Of a DNA stretch of 64,000 bases, positions 48,544 to 62,000 are shown piece after piece. The DNA comes from Branchiostoma floridae (taxonomy: Eukaryota; Chordata; Leptocardii; Amphioxiformes; Branchiostomatidae). Under the pieces are notes generated by a model that was not told the DNA's origin, did no database searches, and saw only the letters and a program-made list of their open reading frames with translations. The stretch is taken from assembly GCF_000003815.2 (NCBI RefSeq), contig NC_049979.1, positions 33,505,506 to 33,569,505 on the forward strand, in the 5' to 3' direction. The translations under genes were made by a program, and so were the position numbers. Each line of letters begins with the position of its first letter. The stretch's first letter is position 1.

Positions 48544-50323
48544 ATTTTATGCAAATTTTACATAGTACCACACTTTTTTCATAGTACAACACTTTTTCTG
48601 CACTATGTGGATATAATCACAGTAATTGAAGGGCTCCCGTTCGCTGAGGGGTTTTGGCCATGTTTATATTTCTCATTAATTGCATACTAGTAATAGTGGT
48701 TTGTCCTTACCAAACAAACCTATCAAACTACGGCCGACCATGAGGATTGTTCTGACGTTTTAACACATGTACAAGCCTATTTCAGATATGTCCGCACAGA
48801 CACATACACTCGATACAGATAAGACACTAATGACTTTAAATTAGATTACAGTATCGTTCCTCTTAAATATTTTGAATCGTAGTGTCAAGACTCGTAGAGA
48901 TGTCCGTATTTTTAAAACTGATTCACATGACTTAGATCCCTCCAAGAGGAAGATTGTGAGGTCGGAAGAAATATTTGGTTTGGCGTCCAGACGATCTGAT
49001 TGGAATATTGGACTGAACTTGAAAATGTTTGTTAAGGCTACATACATCATGTAATATGTTTTATGTTATACCTGGGCCGCGATAACGTTCGATACAAGTG
49101 TTCCGGACCGTGTGATAAAAAGCCGTACCACACAAGCTTCGAAGTTATATCACACAGGCTTCCATAGAATAATGCGAAAATACACTGCGCACAATACTGG
49201 TAAATTACGATACTTATCTAATTCAATGTTAAATGTAGATTTCTAAATACATATAATAGATAGCTAACGTATGTGTTATTATCAGCGTTAAGGTACTCAG
49301 GAGTGGTCGCTGGTGAGTTTTGGAGGGGTGTTTTTAGTCTTTCAAACATACCATTTTAATCAATGTATGGACATGTACGGACGTTGTTTTCGGTTGTACG
49401 TCATCTATTAAAGATAATCTATGCAAATTAGTGTGACTTCATGATGTCGCGACTGTGAAGTCTGCCAAATGCAAATAAAGTTCTCTGACTCTGGTTGCGA
49501 AACGATACGGCTATTTTCGAGAGAGCACGGACTGATTCCCATGGTCCTTCCCAAATACTAGTATCTGGCCCTCCTGTGAAAACTGGCCCCCCTTACAATC
49601 TTCAAAATGGATGGATTTAAATGATGAAAATCAGTCTTATTATCTACGACATCTCTAAGTGAATCTTGACATTACGATTCAAGATGTTTCAAAAGTGGCC
49701 GGGGAACCGGCGATGCTATATCAGGAGGGGGGGACAAATTCTCACGACCCTTCTTATATATTTGACTTGACTTGGCTTTATTCAGATCCACAATTATAGC
49801 TTGTCAACATACATTTTAGTTACTCTTCCTGTGGTCTTTATTGTCTCATTCATGTACTACTTACTCCGTTCCGGGCCAAAAACTGAACGGCTGCATGAAC
49901 GCGTGCTTTTAGCGGTATTCCCTTTTAGCCAGTCCAACTGATCTCAAAAGTTAGATTCATTTTGGTGAAAGGCAATCGCGCGCAAAGTCCTACACAGTCA
50001 TAGGTTCTGAGTGGTGTGGTTATACACGAACAGCGGTAGCGAATAAGTGGCTCTTGTGGGGAGTGACAAAGTGTAGTTTGTAATTGCTATAAACAAAGAA
50101 CGAATGTTTATTGGTAATTCTTTTCTCATGATCTAGGGAAATATCATAGAATAGAATATCATAGAATGGACAATATGGGGGAGCTTCTAGGTTTCCTGTA
50201 ACTTCACTGCGAACGCGCCCATGTAAATAAACGAGTCGTCTTGAGCAATCTTATTTTGATAGGGGTAAAGTTTTTAACATTTGGCAACTGAAGGCACTTA
50301 TGACACTGCAATTTATGGAAATG
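48544..50323. other. Intergenic, possible retroposon 3' ends only
   Basis: AAATGCAAATAAAGTTCTCT near 49470 resembles the 3' end of a LINE-like element on the plus strand. TTTGACTTGACTTGGCTTTA near 49760 resembles one in reverse. No gene is seen. Confidence 0.35.
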
Positions 50324-50327
50324 TTAA

Positions 50328-51028
50328 AGGCATACTACGGAATATTTGAACAAAACAAAAAGTAGCTTTTCCTACTTTTTCTTTACATTGTTAGTTCAAT
50401 CAACTCTATAGCATCGCATACCAATATTCAGGAAAAAATGCTGCGATATCATTGCACCACATAAGCATGATGTATAAAAATTGTGATCTTCCAGCAAACA
50501 GATAGCCACAGGCAGCTGGTCACTGCCTCTGTGTTCCTTTTCAGCCGGCCCCAGTGGGGTGACAATTTCCTCTGAGTTCAGTAGATATAGTTTTCTGTAC
50601 AATGTTTCTTGCAGTTTTGAAGGGAATATGACCTCAGCTTGTTGGTACCCTACAAAATAGACTAATAGGTTCATGATTATATGCTATTTTAGATTGATTA
50701 GATATGGGTGATTTCAAAGAAGAAGATCTTCATCAGTTTATTGTGCCTTTATCTCCAGTCTGCCATGTGCCAAACTGATTACCCCACCCCGGGGGACCTA
50801 CCAGTGGCAAGCATGCTGTTTTTTTTTTACAAACAGGAGAGTCTAATTCGGGAGGTCAACAGGTTACAGTGCGCCAAGAGCGAAATGTTTGTAGACTAAT
50901 CCTTCACGTCGCAAACGTGAAATAATGGCACAAAAGTGTCAAAAAGTTTCAATAAGTGGTAGTAAATCTGAGATTTCTTTGTTCTAGGAAATTTCAAATT
51001 TGAGCGCAAATAATTCCGTAGTATACCT
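50328..51028. mobile_element. TTAA-flanked inverted-repeat element, 701 bp
   Basis: AGGCATACTACGGAAT at the left end and its mirror ATTCCGTAGTATACCT at the right sit directly inside TTAA sites (50324-50327, 51029-51032). TTAA target sites are typical of piggyBac. The 92-codon minus-strand frame inside is not recognisable as a transposase. Confidence 0.75.
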
Positions 51029-51240
51029 TTAAATCTAATAGCTATGTACACTGTACATTATCACTTTAATGCAGGCAGATCGTCGTTATCAGCGTCATCA
51101 ATGTACAGTCGCCGCCTTTGGTATATTTTCTTCGTACAAGAAGTTTGTAGTTTTTAGGCCATACCTCGGACCAATTTTTATGGTCGTTTCAATGGTTGAA
51201 GGGAACGAATAACATGAATCTGACAGCCAAAGCATGTACA

Positions 51241-51340
51241 NNNNNNNNNNNNNNNNNNNNNNNNNNNNNNNNNNNNNNNNNNNNNNNNNNNNNNNNNNNN
51301 NNNNNNNNNNNNNNNNNNNNNNNNNNNNNNNNNNNNNNNN
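51241..51340. other. Assembly gap
   Basis: 100 Ns, probably a nominal-length scaffold gap. Reading frames across it are meaningless. Confidence 1.
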
Positions 51341-51711
51341 TTTACATTTGCTAGAGATACGGTTGAATAGAGACGCCACCATGCGGCTAATTTAAGTACT
51401 GGCAACCACTGGCTTTAAACTCGTTTATGTGCATGGTTACAGTACTAGTACCTCAAACGGAGCTAAAATCACAGAGGCAAACGATGGTTTGTCATTTTAG
51501 ACACAGAAAATTATATTTTAAATTGACAGTGGCTCACGCTGAGTTGATTGCACCACAAAAATATACTTACATGTACACCATGCAGGTGGCTCAAAACGGC
51601 GTAAAACACATGGCCGAATAGGGTGAACTTTGAATGACCCTCCAAGAAAACCCGGGGACCTGACCATATAATGACTATGAACTATAAGTAGCAAAATATA
51701 CACAAAAGTAG

Positions 51712-52710
51712 ACAGGTGTGTTAAGCTGTGTGTGGATGGTGTTCAGCACCAAGGACAGGTGTGTTTACCTGTGTGGGTGGTGTTCAGCAACAAGGACAGG
51801 TGTTGGCCTGTGTGTGGATGGTGTTCAGCACCAGGGACAGGTGTGCTTACCTGCGTGTGGATGGTGTTCAGCACCATGGAAAGGTGCGTTCACCTGTGTG
51901 TGGATGGTGTTCAGCACCGGGGACAGGTGTGCTTACCTTTTTGGATTGGTGTGTTTACCTGTGTATGGATGGTGTTTAGCACGAAGGACGGATGTGTTAC
52001 TTGTGTGTGGATGGTGTTTAGCACCAAGGACAGGTGATGGCCTGTGTGTGGATGATGTTCAGCACCAATGGCAGGTTTGTTTACCTGTGTGGATGGTGTT
52101 CAGCACTAAGGACAGGTGTGTTTACCTCTGTGTGGATGGAGTTCAGCACCAACGGCAGGTGTGTTCACTTGTGTGTGGATGGTGTTCAGCACCAAGGACA
52201 GATGTGTTTACCAGTGTTTCGAAAACTATAAGGTGTGCTGTTTTCTTGAGCATGGATGAAGGCTGTTGTCTTTCTTTACATTTAGGTAAGGAGACATTTA
52301 GAAGCCATTGAAGTGAACACAAACTAGTGCATATATCTGTGGTATAATTCCCTTTGCTGCTGTAAAAGTGCATTGTGCATACATTATAGAACATCTCTAC
52401 AGTAACAAACTCTACTGTTGCCAGCACTGATTTCAAACAGCATATAATAATTATGCACTTCATAACTATAACTATATCTCATAGTGAACATAAATATATA
52501 ACCAAGAAGATGCTTAGCGCGAACATAAGTCTGTATTTTGGACTTCTCTATTAAAGTACAGACATTTTTGCAGGAAAACTAACAAGCTTCAAAAAATGTT
52601 AGAGGTATGTTTACAACATGCCAAAGTCAAGTTTAAATAAATTCAATAATAGGACTTGTAAAGATATACATGCACAGCTGTGTAATCACAGAGAATTGTA
52701 TAGTAAAATG
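51712..52710 (+). mobile_element. Minisatellite-bearing repeat, copy 2 (array plus 3' block)
   Basis: A 43-bp array (51718-52215, about twelve units) is followed by the same 3' block as at 6430-6895 (AGTGAACACAAACTAGTGCA, AGAGAATTGTATAGT). The 5' block is absent. Homology stops near 52710. Confidence 0.75.
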
Positions 52711-55555
52711 TGGCAAGCTCGAATTCCTTCAAACTTGACTTAGGAATACGTAGGACCCAAAACAACATGAATTCGTTAAGGCGACATAACAATGGCACAT
52801 TGTTCAAATCCAATCTTGCCGTCAGCGACCATTTACAATATCTACAGTCAGTACAATGTACATGTTAAGTGTATACAAAGACAGCATGCTCCAAAGATAA
52901 TTTTGATACAAAAATAGCACTTTTTGTTATGAAAACAAGCTTGATAATATTTCAAAGGCAGCTCAAAGTCATTGTCATAGAGTGGTTCTTACAGTGGGGT
53001 TGGACTAGTTCACTCCTTAGTGATGGAACATGATTTGTTTGAGCAATCTTACAAAACTAGAAAAGGTAGGCGAGTCTACCTTCGTATGGTAACCATATAC
53101 AGGCTTCCATAAAGAGTGCAGCTAGAGTATTCTTCAAGCTGAGGTTTTGGTCGAGTGGGTTGGCTTTGATTTTTAATGTTTCTCTCGAAATTTTTTTCCA
53201 TCAGCCAATTCCCATTGTCGCGAAAACACTATTCCATGAGTTAGAGAGACTGAACTGAGACCTTGAAAAACGGGTTTTTAATGAGATCATCGTATGCGAA
53301 AGGACGCCGACACACATTGTCAGCAATCATAATAATTGCAAAATAAACAGTGTGTGGCTTTTATGGCCGTGGACGGCGTCCCCAAGCCGCCTGTGGCTTC
53401 CACCAAGAATTTTTGTCCGTCAAGGTTGACGGATTGGTTTTAAAATTTTTCTGTCACACGCAGAAAATTTCCATCAATTGACGGAAAAACGGACACTGGC
53501 TAGAGCCCTGTTTCTCTCCCTCCAAGCAGAGGCTTCAGACGAATGGGTTAGGAGTGGCTTTGATTTTAAAAGTTTCTCTCCTCCCGAGCACATGTATCGG
53601 TCGAGGGGATTAGGAATAGTTGTTATTTCTAATGTAGATGTTTTGGCCCAGTGGGCTAGGTACATCCTAGCAATGCCTGCAGACACTAGCCTACTTTTTA
53701 CTTTTTACTTGACTGATGGCAGGGGACATAAAATTTTCAATCTAATATTTGAGCGATGAAAACGTCGTAGAATCGTCCAGCATATTTTCATTTTTGTCTC
53801 ACTAGACAATTCTTCTTGTACGATGTATATCTGAATGATTACAACATGTTCTTGACAATGCAAGTGTTCTAAATCAATGCATTTCCTTTTTACAGTGTTA
53901 AACTGTATCTTTGGTTCATTTCAGCTATAAAAATTACTGCCTGCCTATCATAATTTGTTTCTGGACCATATTAAAACACATTAATTTTTCCCGGCCTTAC
54001 TCTCAGCTCGCATCAACCCAAACTGTTGTGAACTCAGCTGAGGAAACTGCCACATTTCCTACTCAAACAGAAGTCAGTTAACCCCTGACAAAACATTCAT
54101 AATAACATAAAAATCTTTTATGTCATGTTCACATCAAAACAATCATTATGCCCATCCCAGGTAATGAACTAGTCCAACCTTTGCGTTCCTTTCTTGCATC
54201 TTTTTTCTCTTCACATTATCATTTTTTTCATAACTTCTAAAATATTTACAGGCAAGAACTACCTTCTTGGGGACAACTGAAGTCTATATTTTGTCATGTT
54301 GTGTTGAGGAAAAGTTCAGAAAATACTGAAGGTATTCATTTTTCATTTTCGATTATCATTCTGAGGAATTCCTGCAAAGTTTTTATCATGTTACATGTGT
54401 AAGGTTACATGTATCATGTTCTTGTTACATGTATCTGGTCCCAACATTTTTCTAACATCCACTTTATGTACAATGCATTTTGTAAATCTATCACTATACA
54501 ATTACCGTAGACATCCCCGAACTGGAACTAATATTTCAGTCACATACAAGAAAGTAGTTAAATGTCAGTTACTCCTGATTTCCGAGCCACTCTCAACCTA
54601 CCATTCAACAAGGGTTCATAATACTGTAAATTTGTTTACTTTAGCAGTGGTCTTATTTTACAGTAGGAAGAAAAAGGAGGTTTTCTCAGTGTTATTGAAA
54701 ATGGAGGAGAATTTTGTAGTACAGTAGAATTACAAAACATATATTTGAAGTGTTATGATTTTGCGGTTAGAGGTCAAAATGAAAACTGCTGAAATGAAAC
54801 CACTGCGAACATTTAAAGATTTACAGTAACTAGCTCTAACATTACGGCCGAGATCAAACTTAACAAATTGCAAACAACATGGTTTGAAGTTTTTGAGGTG
54901 TGTAGCACATGCCACAGTCTTTTAAAGGGTTGTCATTTGGTAATGTAAAAGGATCTCTAGAAATGGAAAACTTGTGTCTTCCATACTGAATGCTTTCAGA
55001 CATATCACATTAAGATGTTTGGGCATACATTTTTAGCTTACCCAAGGTCAATAACAAAGTCATGTTCACTTTTCCATTGGAATTCATGACAACTCTGGAT
55101 TCCAAGAAACCAATTCCACATTCAACAGCTTTTCACAAGATTCCAGTCTAATTCGTCCATCTAGTAATTTCAAATGTAAAATGGAATACCTGTTGAGTGT
55201 AAAGCGGTTAAGTATATAAACCCTTTCCACTAGAGGATGTGACCACTGAGTGACCAAACATGTCAAAGATCGTTCAATGAAGTTCATCAATGAAGAAGAA
55301 ATTCTTTTTAAAGTTTTGCATGCTGTTGTGTTTTAAATCGTACTTTTGCACTGTACATCCTATTCCACTTATCACAAGTACAGTGTTCGAAAAACACATG
55401 GTTAATTGATTGTTGTTTAGGGTGAGTGATAGAAATTGTTTTTAAGCATTGTCCAGTATGTTTTGATTTTTTGGCTATGGGGAGAATCATATGAATTCAA
55501 CTGTGGTCGCTCAACAGTCAACGGTCGTCTAGTGGAAAAGGGGTGTTAGAAAACA
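52711..55555. other. Intergenic, nothing recognised
   Basis: Only unsupported short frames. A CCGCGAA-type repeat relative lies near 54750-54830. Confidence 0.4.
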
Positions 55556-55786
55556 GCACCAACAAACCGCCTCTTGTCTTTAGCTTGCTATCTCAACCGT
55601 CACCATCAGTTCCTGACCTTGCTGCTCATAAATATCAATGAGCCTACCCTTATATATGCGAGATCCCTTTTGAAAACTGAGGGCCTATTCTCTGATTGGC
55701 TGACAGCTGGTCTGTGTCAACGCCCACAGGAACTGATGGTGATGGTTGAGACAGCAGAGTACAGACAAGAGGCGGTTTGTTGGTGC
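55556..55786. mobile_element. MITE beside the GABPA 3' end
   Basis: GCACCAACAAACCGCCTCTT at the left is mirrored by AAGAGGCGGTTTGTTGGTGC at the right; inverted repeats are about 60 bp. It ends 55 bp from the GABPA stop codon, so it probably forms part of the 3' untranslated region. Confidence 0.8.
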
Positions 55787-55840
55787 CGTTGGATGTCTCT
55801 GCGTAGGACAATGGTGGAAAGGAGGGGGGGGAGTAGAAAA

Positions 55841-56039
55841 CTAGTCTGAAGTCCCTGGGCTGGTGGCTAAGAGGCTGGCCGTTCTCCTGTTGTGAGACAG
55901 TTTCTTCTGCTCGGCCTCGGACACCAGTCTGCTCAGCTCCCCCGCACTGTAGCCCAGCAGCTGCTTCAGGTCGCACACAAACTTGTACACAAATCGCTTC
56001 CCGTGCACTTTGGCGATCATGTCACCGTCATAGTAGTAC
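55841..56039 (-). CDS. GABPA: GABPA last exon: ETS C-terminal half and stop
   Basis: [20 protein letters not shown] and [20 protein letters not shown] match the end of the GABPA ETS domain and its beta-contacting helix. The frame ends [10 protein letters not shown], stop TAG at 55841. A longer overlapping frame in another register is not the gene. Confidence 0.95.
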
Positions 56040-59000
56040 CTACAGGCACAGAAAACAGATGCTTACATTTGTGAATACTGTAAATGCATTTAGGTTTGCC
56101 AGTATCTAACTTCGTTCGTGGCGATTTTGAGTTTGCAGTGACGCCATATACTGTAGTCTCATACTAAAATGGAAAAATGTTGGCAGAGGTTTTGAGTTTG
56201 TGGTGGTTTCCAAAAACGAAACTTTACTTGTAATAAAGCCAGAGGGCAAGGAATGCTAGTCACAAGGTGAACAGTTTAGCCTGGCATCCACCTCAGGTTT
56301 GATCCTCTGATCGCTTCACTTGCCAAATAGTCTGGCACCCATCAATAGAAAAATGATCAGCAATTGAATACTTGCTTAAAATGTGGTCGAAAGTTCTCTT
56401 AGAGTGGCTCTAAGTCACATGGTGGTATGGTAACAAGAGCTACTGACAATTGTGCCACAGGGACATTTCTGTACCTTATACATGAACAAACTCTAACTCC
56501 ACGGTTGGCCTAGCCCGATTGTCCAGGGCAAGTGAAAGTGCTGATTGGGCAAGTGAATGTCCTACCCCAATTGTCCGATCGGGCAAGTAAGATTTATCCA
56601 TGAGAGAGACTTTGATATACTTCAGTCATAGCATTGGTCAACACAGAAAAATAGAGCCAACAATGAAAGAATTCTACTGATGAAAATGTCTGGACAAGTG
56701 AAAAGTTAGTTTGGTCAAGTAACTTTTCTATGTACTAGCCCAATAATACAAGTGGATTATAGAAAACTTGTCCAACCCTGTGTACCATTACTGACAGTAT
56801 ACACACCTCAGTGCCCTGCTGAGTTTCTCATAGTTCATGGCAGGTTTGTTTTTCCTCATGCCCCACTTCTGTGCCACGATCTCCGGCTGGTTCAGTTTGA
56901 ACTCCCCGTTCTCCCCCACCCAGCTGATGACGTCGCGTGAGTCCCTGTCTGTTAAAAGCTCCAGGAGGAACTGCCACAGCTGGATCTGTCCGTTGTTACC
57001 TGAAGGTGGGAGACAGAGACATCAATCATTAGAAGGAAGGTCTTAAGGTATCTCGGTTGGCTAAATTGGCATTTTGACCTTCCACTGTTTTCTTATTAAT
57101 GAATTAAGAAAGAATGGAGCCATAATTTTCCATGACAAAATAAAGCTCTTTGGTACATACCACTGTAATGAAACTTCGTTTTTCGTTGCATAATGATGGA
57201 AGCTACAAACGTAGTGTTGCGCAAACTGATATCTACTAACGATCTGTAGTCATTAAGAATTAATTTTTTTTAATTAGATGAAAACAAACATTTTCTAATT
57301 ACTACAGATCATTAGTAGATATCAATTTGCGCAACACTACGTTTGTAGCTTTCATCATTATCAACATTCGTTTAAGTTCTGTAACACCAGGAGCTGACAG
57401 AATAAATTCTACATAAACCTCTTGCGTGGAGGTACAAAGATGGCGGCCTTCTGTCCACGAAAACAACATGCAAGTCATGGTCCCCGAGCCCTCCATACAC
57501 ACCTGTCCTGTTGCCAGGGGAGCTCCTCTCCTCCCCACCCATGATGCGGGGAGACCTGGGCCTGCTGAGGGCGGCTGCCTTGGTGGTCAGCACCTTGATG
57601 GTCTTGGTGGGGGCTGTGACCACCTGTCTCACACCTGCTGTAACAGGAGGGGGAGGGTCACTTCATATGGTCTGCAGGGTCAGGCCTTATCAATATAATT
57701 CATTGGTTGTTGGACATTCTTAGATAAAAAGCTTAGCAAGAGGGTATTAGGAAAACAGTGGGCTGGGAGGAAAACTTGCCAAATGCTAATGACTGATACT
57801 GGTAAAAGCTGCTTGTTTTCATACCACCATCAATTGACATCATTAGAACTGGATTTGTATTCTATACATGTGACGGAGAGACAGTGTCATTTTTATATAC
57901 ATTGTACTTGTCAAACAGGTAAATGATGAGACGGGTGGCAAAAGTTTTGGGCGGCAGACAGATGGCAGAAATATACTGGAATATACAACATATCAGAACA
58001 AGATAATTATGAAACATGCAGGCAAGCTTCCTGATCACAAGGTCTGGGCTCATTCAGACCCTTGTTATGCCAAGTGACACATAGATTTCCTTGCTGTTTC
58101 TGTAGCAGGGTATATTTTCAGAGCTGGACATTGCTAACCCTTCCTCTTTCACATGCTTGAGGCATCTTCTCGAACACAGGACCGCCAATTTATGTCCCTT
58201 TCAAAACACGGGTACACCCCAAGATGCCTTACCCAGGATTGAACCAGGTTCTCTCAGTTACCAACTAATTGGAAACTGGAAATAAATTCTGGGGCTGCTA
58301 TCAGTTGAGCAACAGGGACATCCCTACAAATTCGACTAAGAAAATGCAGCATAGAAAATGTAGTGGGGTAATGCATACATGGTTTAGTTCTAGATCACAC
58401 ACCTTGTGTAACAGTTGTTAAACCTTCTGTGGCGACAACTTCCACTGTAGAGATGGGGTGTATGGCTGCAGGGGGGAAAGTGGGAACATGGAACAGTTAG
58501 ACTACAAAAACACACGTACAATGTAATGCAATCATTCATCAGGAAAGTGGAACACATATGAATTGAATCATGCAATGGTAGCATACCTCAATACAGTATT
58601 ATAGTTTAAAGTTTAGAGTTCTATTCCCACAAGCTTTTGAATTGAAGTGACCCAAAGCCTATGTCATCTAAACTGAACAAAAGAGTGAGCAAAGAGTCTA
58701 AAGTGCACTATTTCATAGTATAATATTCGGGTACAGGAGAACCTTTGGTTTAAGGTAAGGTATGATACTTTTAAGTGTATACAGAATGAGGAGTGACTTA
58801 CATTTCCTCAGCAGTTCTAGATGTGTCCAGAGGATTTCCCCCTTGCCAGCTGGAGACCTGGCCAGGAAGTCTTTCTGCTGCAGGCTGCACAGGTCCTTCC
58901 CTGTGGCCTGGAAGTGGTGCGGGTCCATGCCATCCAGGGAGAACTCCTGTATCACCCACTCCACCCACTGGGCCACGTTCTCTTCTGTCCACTCCATAGG

Positions 59001-62000
59001 ATCTAAGAGACACAAAGCAGGTACATTTGTACTAGGATATCAAAACGGCCAGATCACCCCCAGACAGCTTCTCCAGCTCGCTGCTGATAGGCGGAACTGG
59101 AGAAGGCTTGCAGTCACCTGCGCTGCAGCCGAACGATGATGATGATGATCAAAACCGGAAGTACTGTAACAAGCAGCTAGAGGGACCAGAATCTAATTTC
59201 AAGGTCTCCTCAAGATGTACCCACCCTCAAGATGTACCCATGCTCATAGTCATATCGAAACAATCCATTATCCACACAGGCATTCTCATGTTAAGCTGGT
59301 CATCTATGTCTGGAATTGCAAAGATAAGGAAGCTTTCTGAGTAACCATCCCTCTTCCCTGGATGAAAGTTAGACATCCAGGTAAACACAATACAACAACT
59401 GATACTTACATTCACAATTTACATCTCATGAACCACATTTTCTCAAATAAAGTATGCAGCCCGAATAAAGTATGCAATTCTGATTTGGCCAAGTCACAGA
59501 CAAAATTTGTGGGACTGAAATGGGTGAATAAAGTGTGCACCCCTTTTCCAAGCCTCTTGAACACATAAATTCAAACTCATTGTGTTTTCTTCTCTTTTCC
59601 CTGGGTAATTCTACTTAAATCAAGGAGATTTATACTCTATAGTCTTAACTTCAACTTGTGAATCATTTGCCGCATGTTACAGAATTGCTCTGAAATGAAC
59701 AGATGATGTGCACGAAAACACAAGGTATATAGTTTTGCATCCTTTGTACAACCGTAAAAGTAAACACTCTGACTTTGGTGACAACTTGCAGCATCTTTTG
59801 AATTTTGAAGAGTTTGATAGAGAAAATACGGTAAATTGACAAGTGTGCATCTGACTCCTACCCAGAGGAATGCCCTTGATCTCTTGTTCTTTCCTGAAGT
59901 TCTGACAGACGGCCCATCTGGTGACATGGTCCGACTCCTCCGAAAGCGGGACCATGGTGCGCGCCGTCCCCTCCGCGGCGTGGATCTGCGAGGCCACCTC
60001 GGGACTGACCGTCATCACCGTGGCCAGCTCCAGTTCCCGCGTAGTCTCCGGTTCTTCGGTCGTCACCACTTCTGTGCCAATGTCAGACACAGCTGCCACC
60101 ACTGGGGAGGAAACAAAATACGGGAACTTCAACCACTTACCCATACTGCTTTGCACTTTTGTATTGATGTCCAACACCGCTGATACAACTGAGGAGGAAC
60201 CAAAATATAGCAGCTTCAACCCCTTACCCATACTGCTTTGCACTGCTGTGTCGATGTCTGACACGACTGCCCAAATTAGGGAAGGAACACCCAAAATATG
60301 TCTACTTCACCTCCTTATTCTTACTGAATATAAAAAAAAGGTTGAAACTAATCTGGAACAAGAGAACTCAATGTACAGTTGAACAACTCTTCCACTGGTT
60401 GTGACAGAGACAGACACTGTATACAGTATTTACAGGTTCATTTCACTAGGGAAGCTCTCTTTCACAAGTACAAGATGGAACCATAAGTGGTGGGACACTT
60501 CAGCGGAAGGACACTTAAGTGCTTAAGTGCTGTGAGTCATACATAGACTAAAAGCCAGGAAGGTGATGTTTGACAACTTTGTTCTAACATTATTCTCATG
60601 TAAGAAAGCAGACTATTAACGTCCAGTGGCCTAATGGTGGCCCTATTTTGTCCCTGACATGTTGGTGTGACCTTACCTTGTCCCTGATGCATTGGTATGC
60701 CCTTACCTTGTTCCTGATGTGCCTCCTCCAGTGGTACAGCCAGTTCTATGGTTTCTTGGATGGGTTTCACCACCTCCAGAATGTTCAGTCTCGGTTCTTC
60801 CCCTACAACATTATAACTTTCCACTCAAACATCTTTTCCGTTATGTATGAATATCCTTACATAGGGAGAGAGACATGACCAAAGTGTTCTATGGACATAC
60901 GTCGATGTAGGTTAGACATCCAGGTAATAAGATACACCAAAAAGTAGTTACTCGAGCAACTGGATATGGTTTTGGAAACGGTCAGATGTTTCGGATAGAA
61001 TCCACTATCCTTCGTCAGTGACACTGAAGTGATCTGGAAGAAACAGGTCTTTTATACTCTAACTATGAATGAAGACATAGGGCTAACTTCATGACTCCTT
61101 GTTCCGTCCCAGAACAGAAAATTACTTGTTGAGACGGACACAAATTTTACCACGTCTGTCCCAAAAACTGAACTCAACGACATTAGATTGATGAAAATGT
61201 ATTTTCATAAGCTGACTGACTCATTCATAGCAAAGAAAATCAACAACATGGGGTCTCAAATAATGGTTGGGACAGAAAAAAATCTAAAGCTGACAGCCTT
61301 GCTACTGCATATCATGACAATAGGTACAAATGATATACAACAGTCATTTGACAAATATTGCATATCATGCCCAGATCTGATGAGAAAAAGTCAAGTTAGA
61401 GATTGACAGTTAAGACTGTGGGTGGCCATATGTACGAAGAAAGTCTTTTAAAAATTGCATGGTGTGGTTCCTTCAATGTGTTGTTGGATCAATGGCTCAG
61501 CATGTGTGAGATACCGAACAGTTTGGAGCACACAATCCGGTGTAAACTTCAGGTTATAAATTGATACAAACAATACAGTAGCAAAACAACATTAGGTTCT
61601 TCTTTACAAGAACTCCTTGTTAAATGTTTGCCCAAAGAAGTAGGCCTTATATATATATATACATACATCACAAACAAGCTAATTTTGAATGACTTCAAAT
61701 AGAGGACTGAAAATTCCATGACAAACAGTAGCATTGAGCTGGACTTGTGTGTGAAAAGGTTCACCTGGGTTGGACATATACTCCCCACCTGTGTTGGACA
61801 CAATCTGGACACTCAGCTGGACAACACCGTCCGTCTTCACACCCTGGTCAAACAGACTCTGTCCGGGGTCCAGCTAGAGAAAGGAACAGTGTGACCATCA
61901 GTTTTATAGTGCATAACATGGTACGGATGTCCCTGTTGTTTAAATGGTAGCAGCCTTTTCTAAATAGTTGGTAACAGGGGAGACCCTGGTTAAATCCTGG

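Noticed and set aside
51098..51405. Reading frames spanning the N stretch
   Set aside because: They cross an assembly gap of unknown true length.
51718..52311. 197-codon Cys-rich repeat protein
   Set aside because: Product of the 43-bp minisatellite, which is open in all three frames; the same array is open elsewhere in both strands.
54395..54727. 110-codon plus-strand frame
   Set aside because: Low-complexity, AT-rich, no domain and no exon signals.
55650..55976. 108-codon frame overlapping the GABPA last exon
   Set aside because: It is in a different register from the conserved ETS residues; the true frame stops at 55841.
59040..59145. Possible extra GABPA exon (minus-strand [11 protein letters not shown])
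   Set aside because: Exons 4 and 5 already join in phase as in vertebrate GABPA, and no acceptor/donor pair in phase 1-1 was found here.
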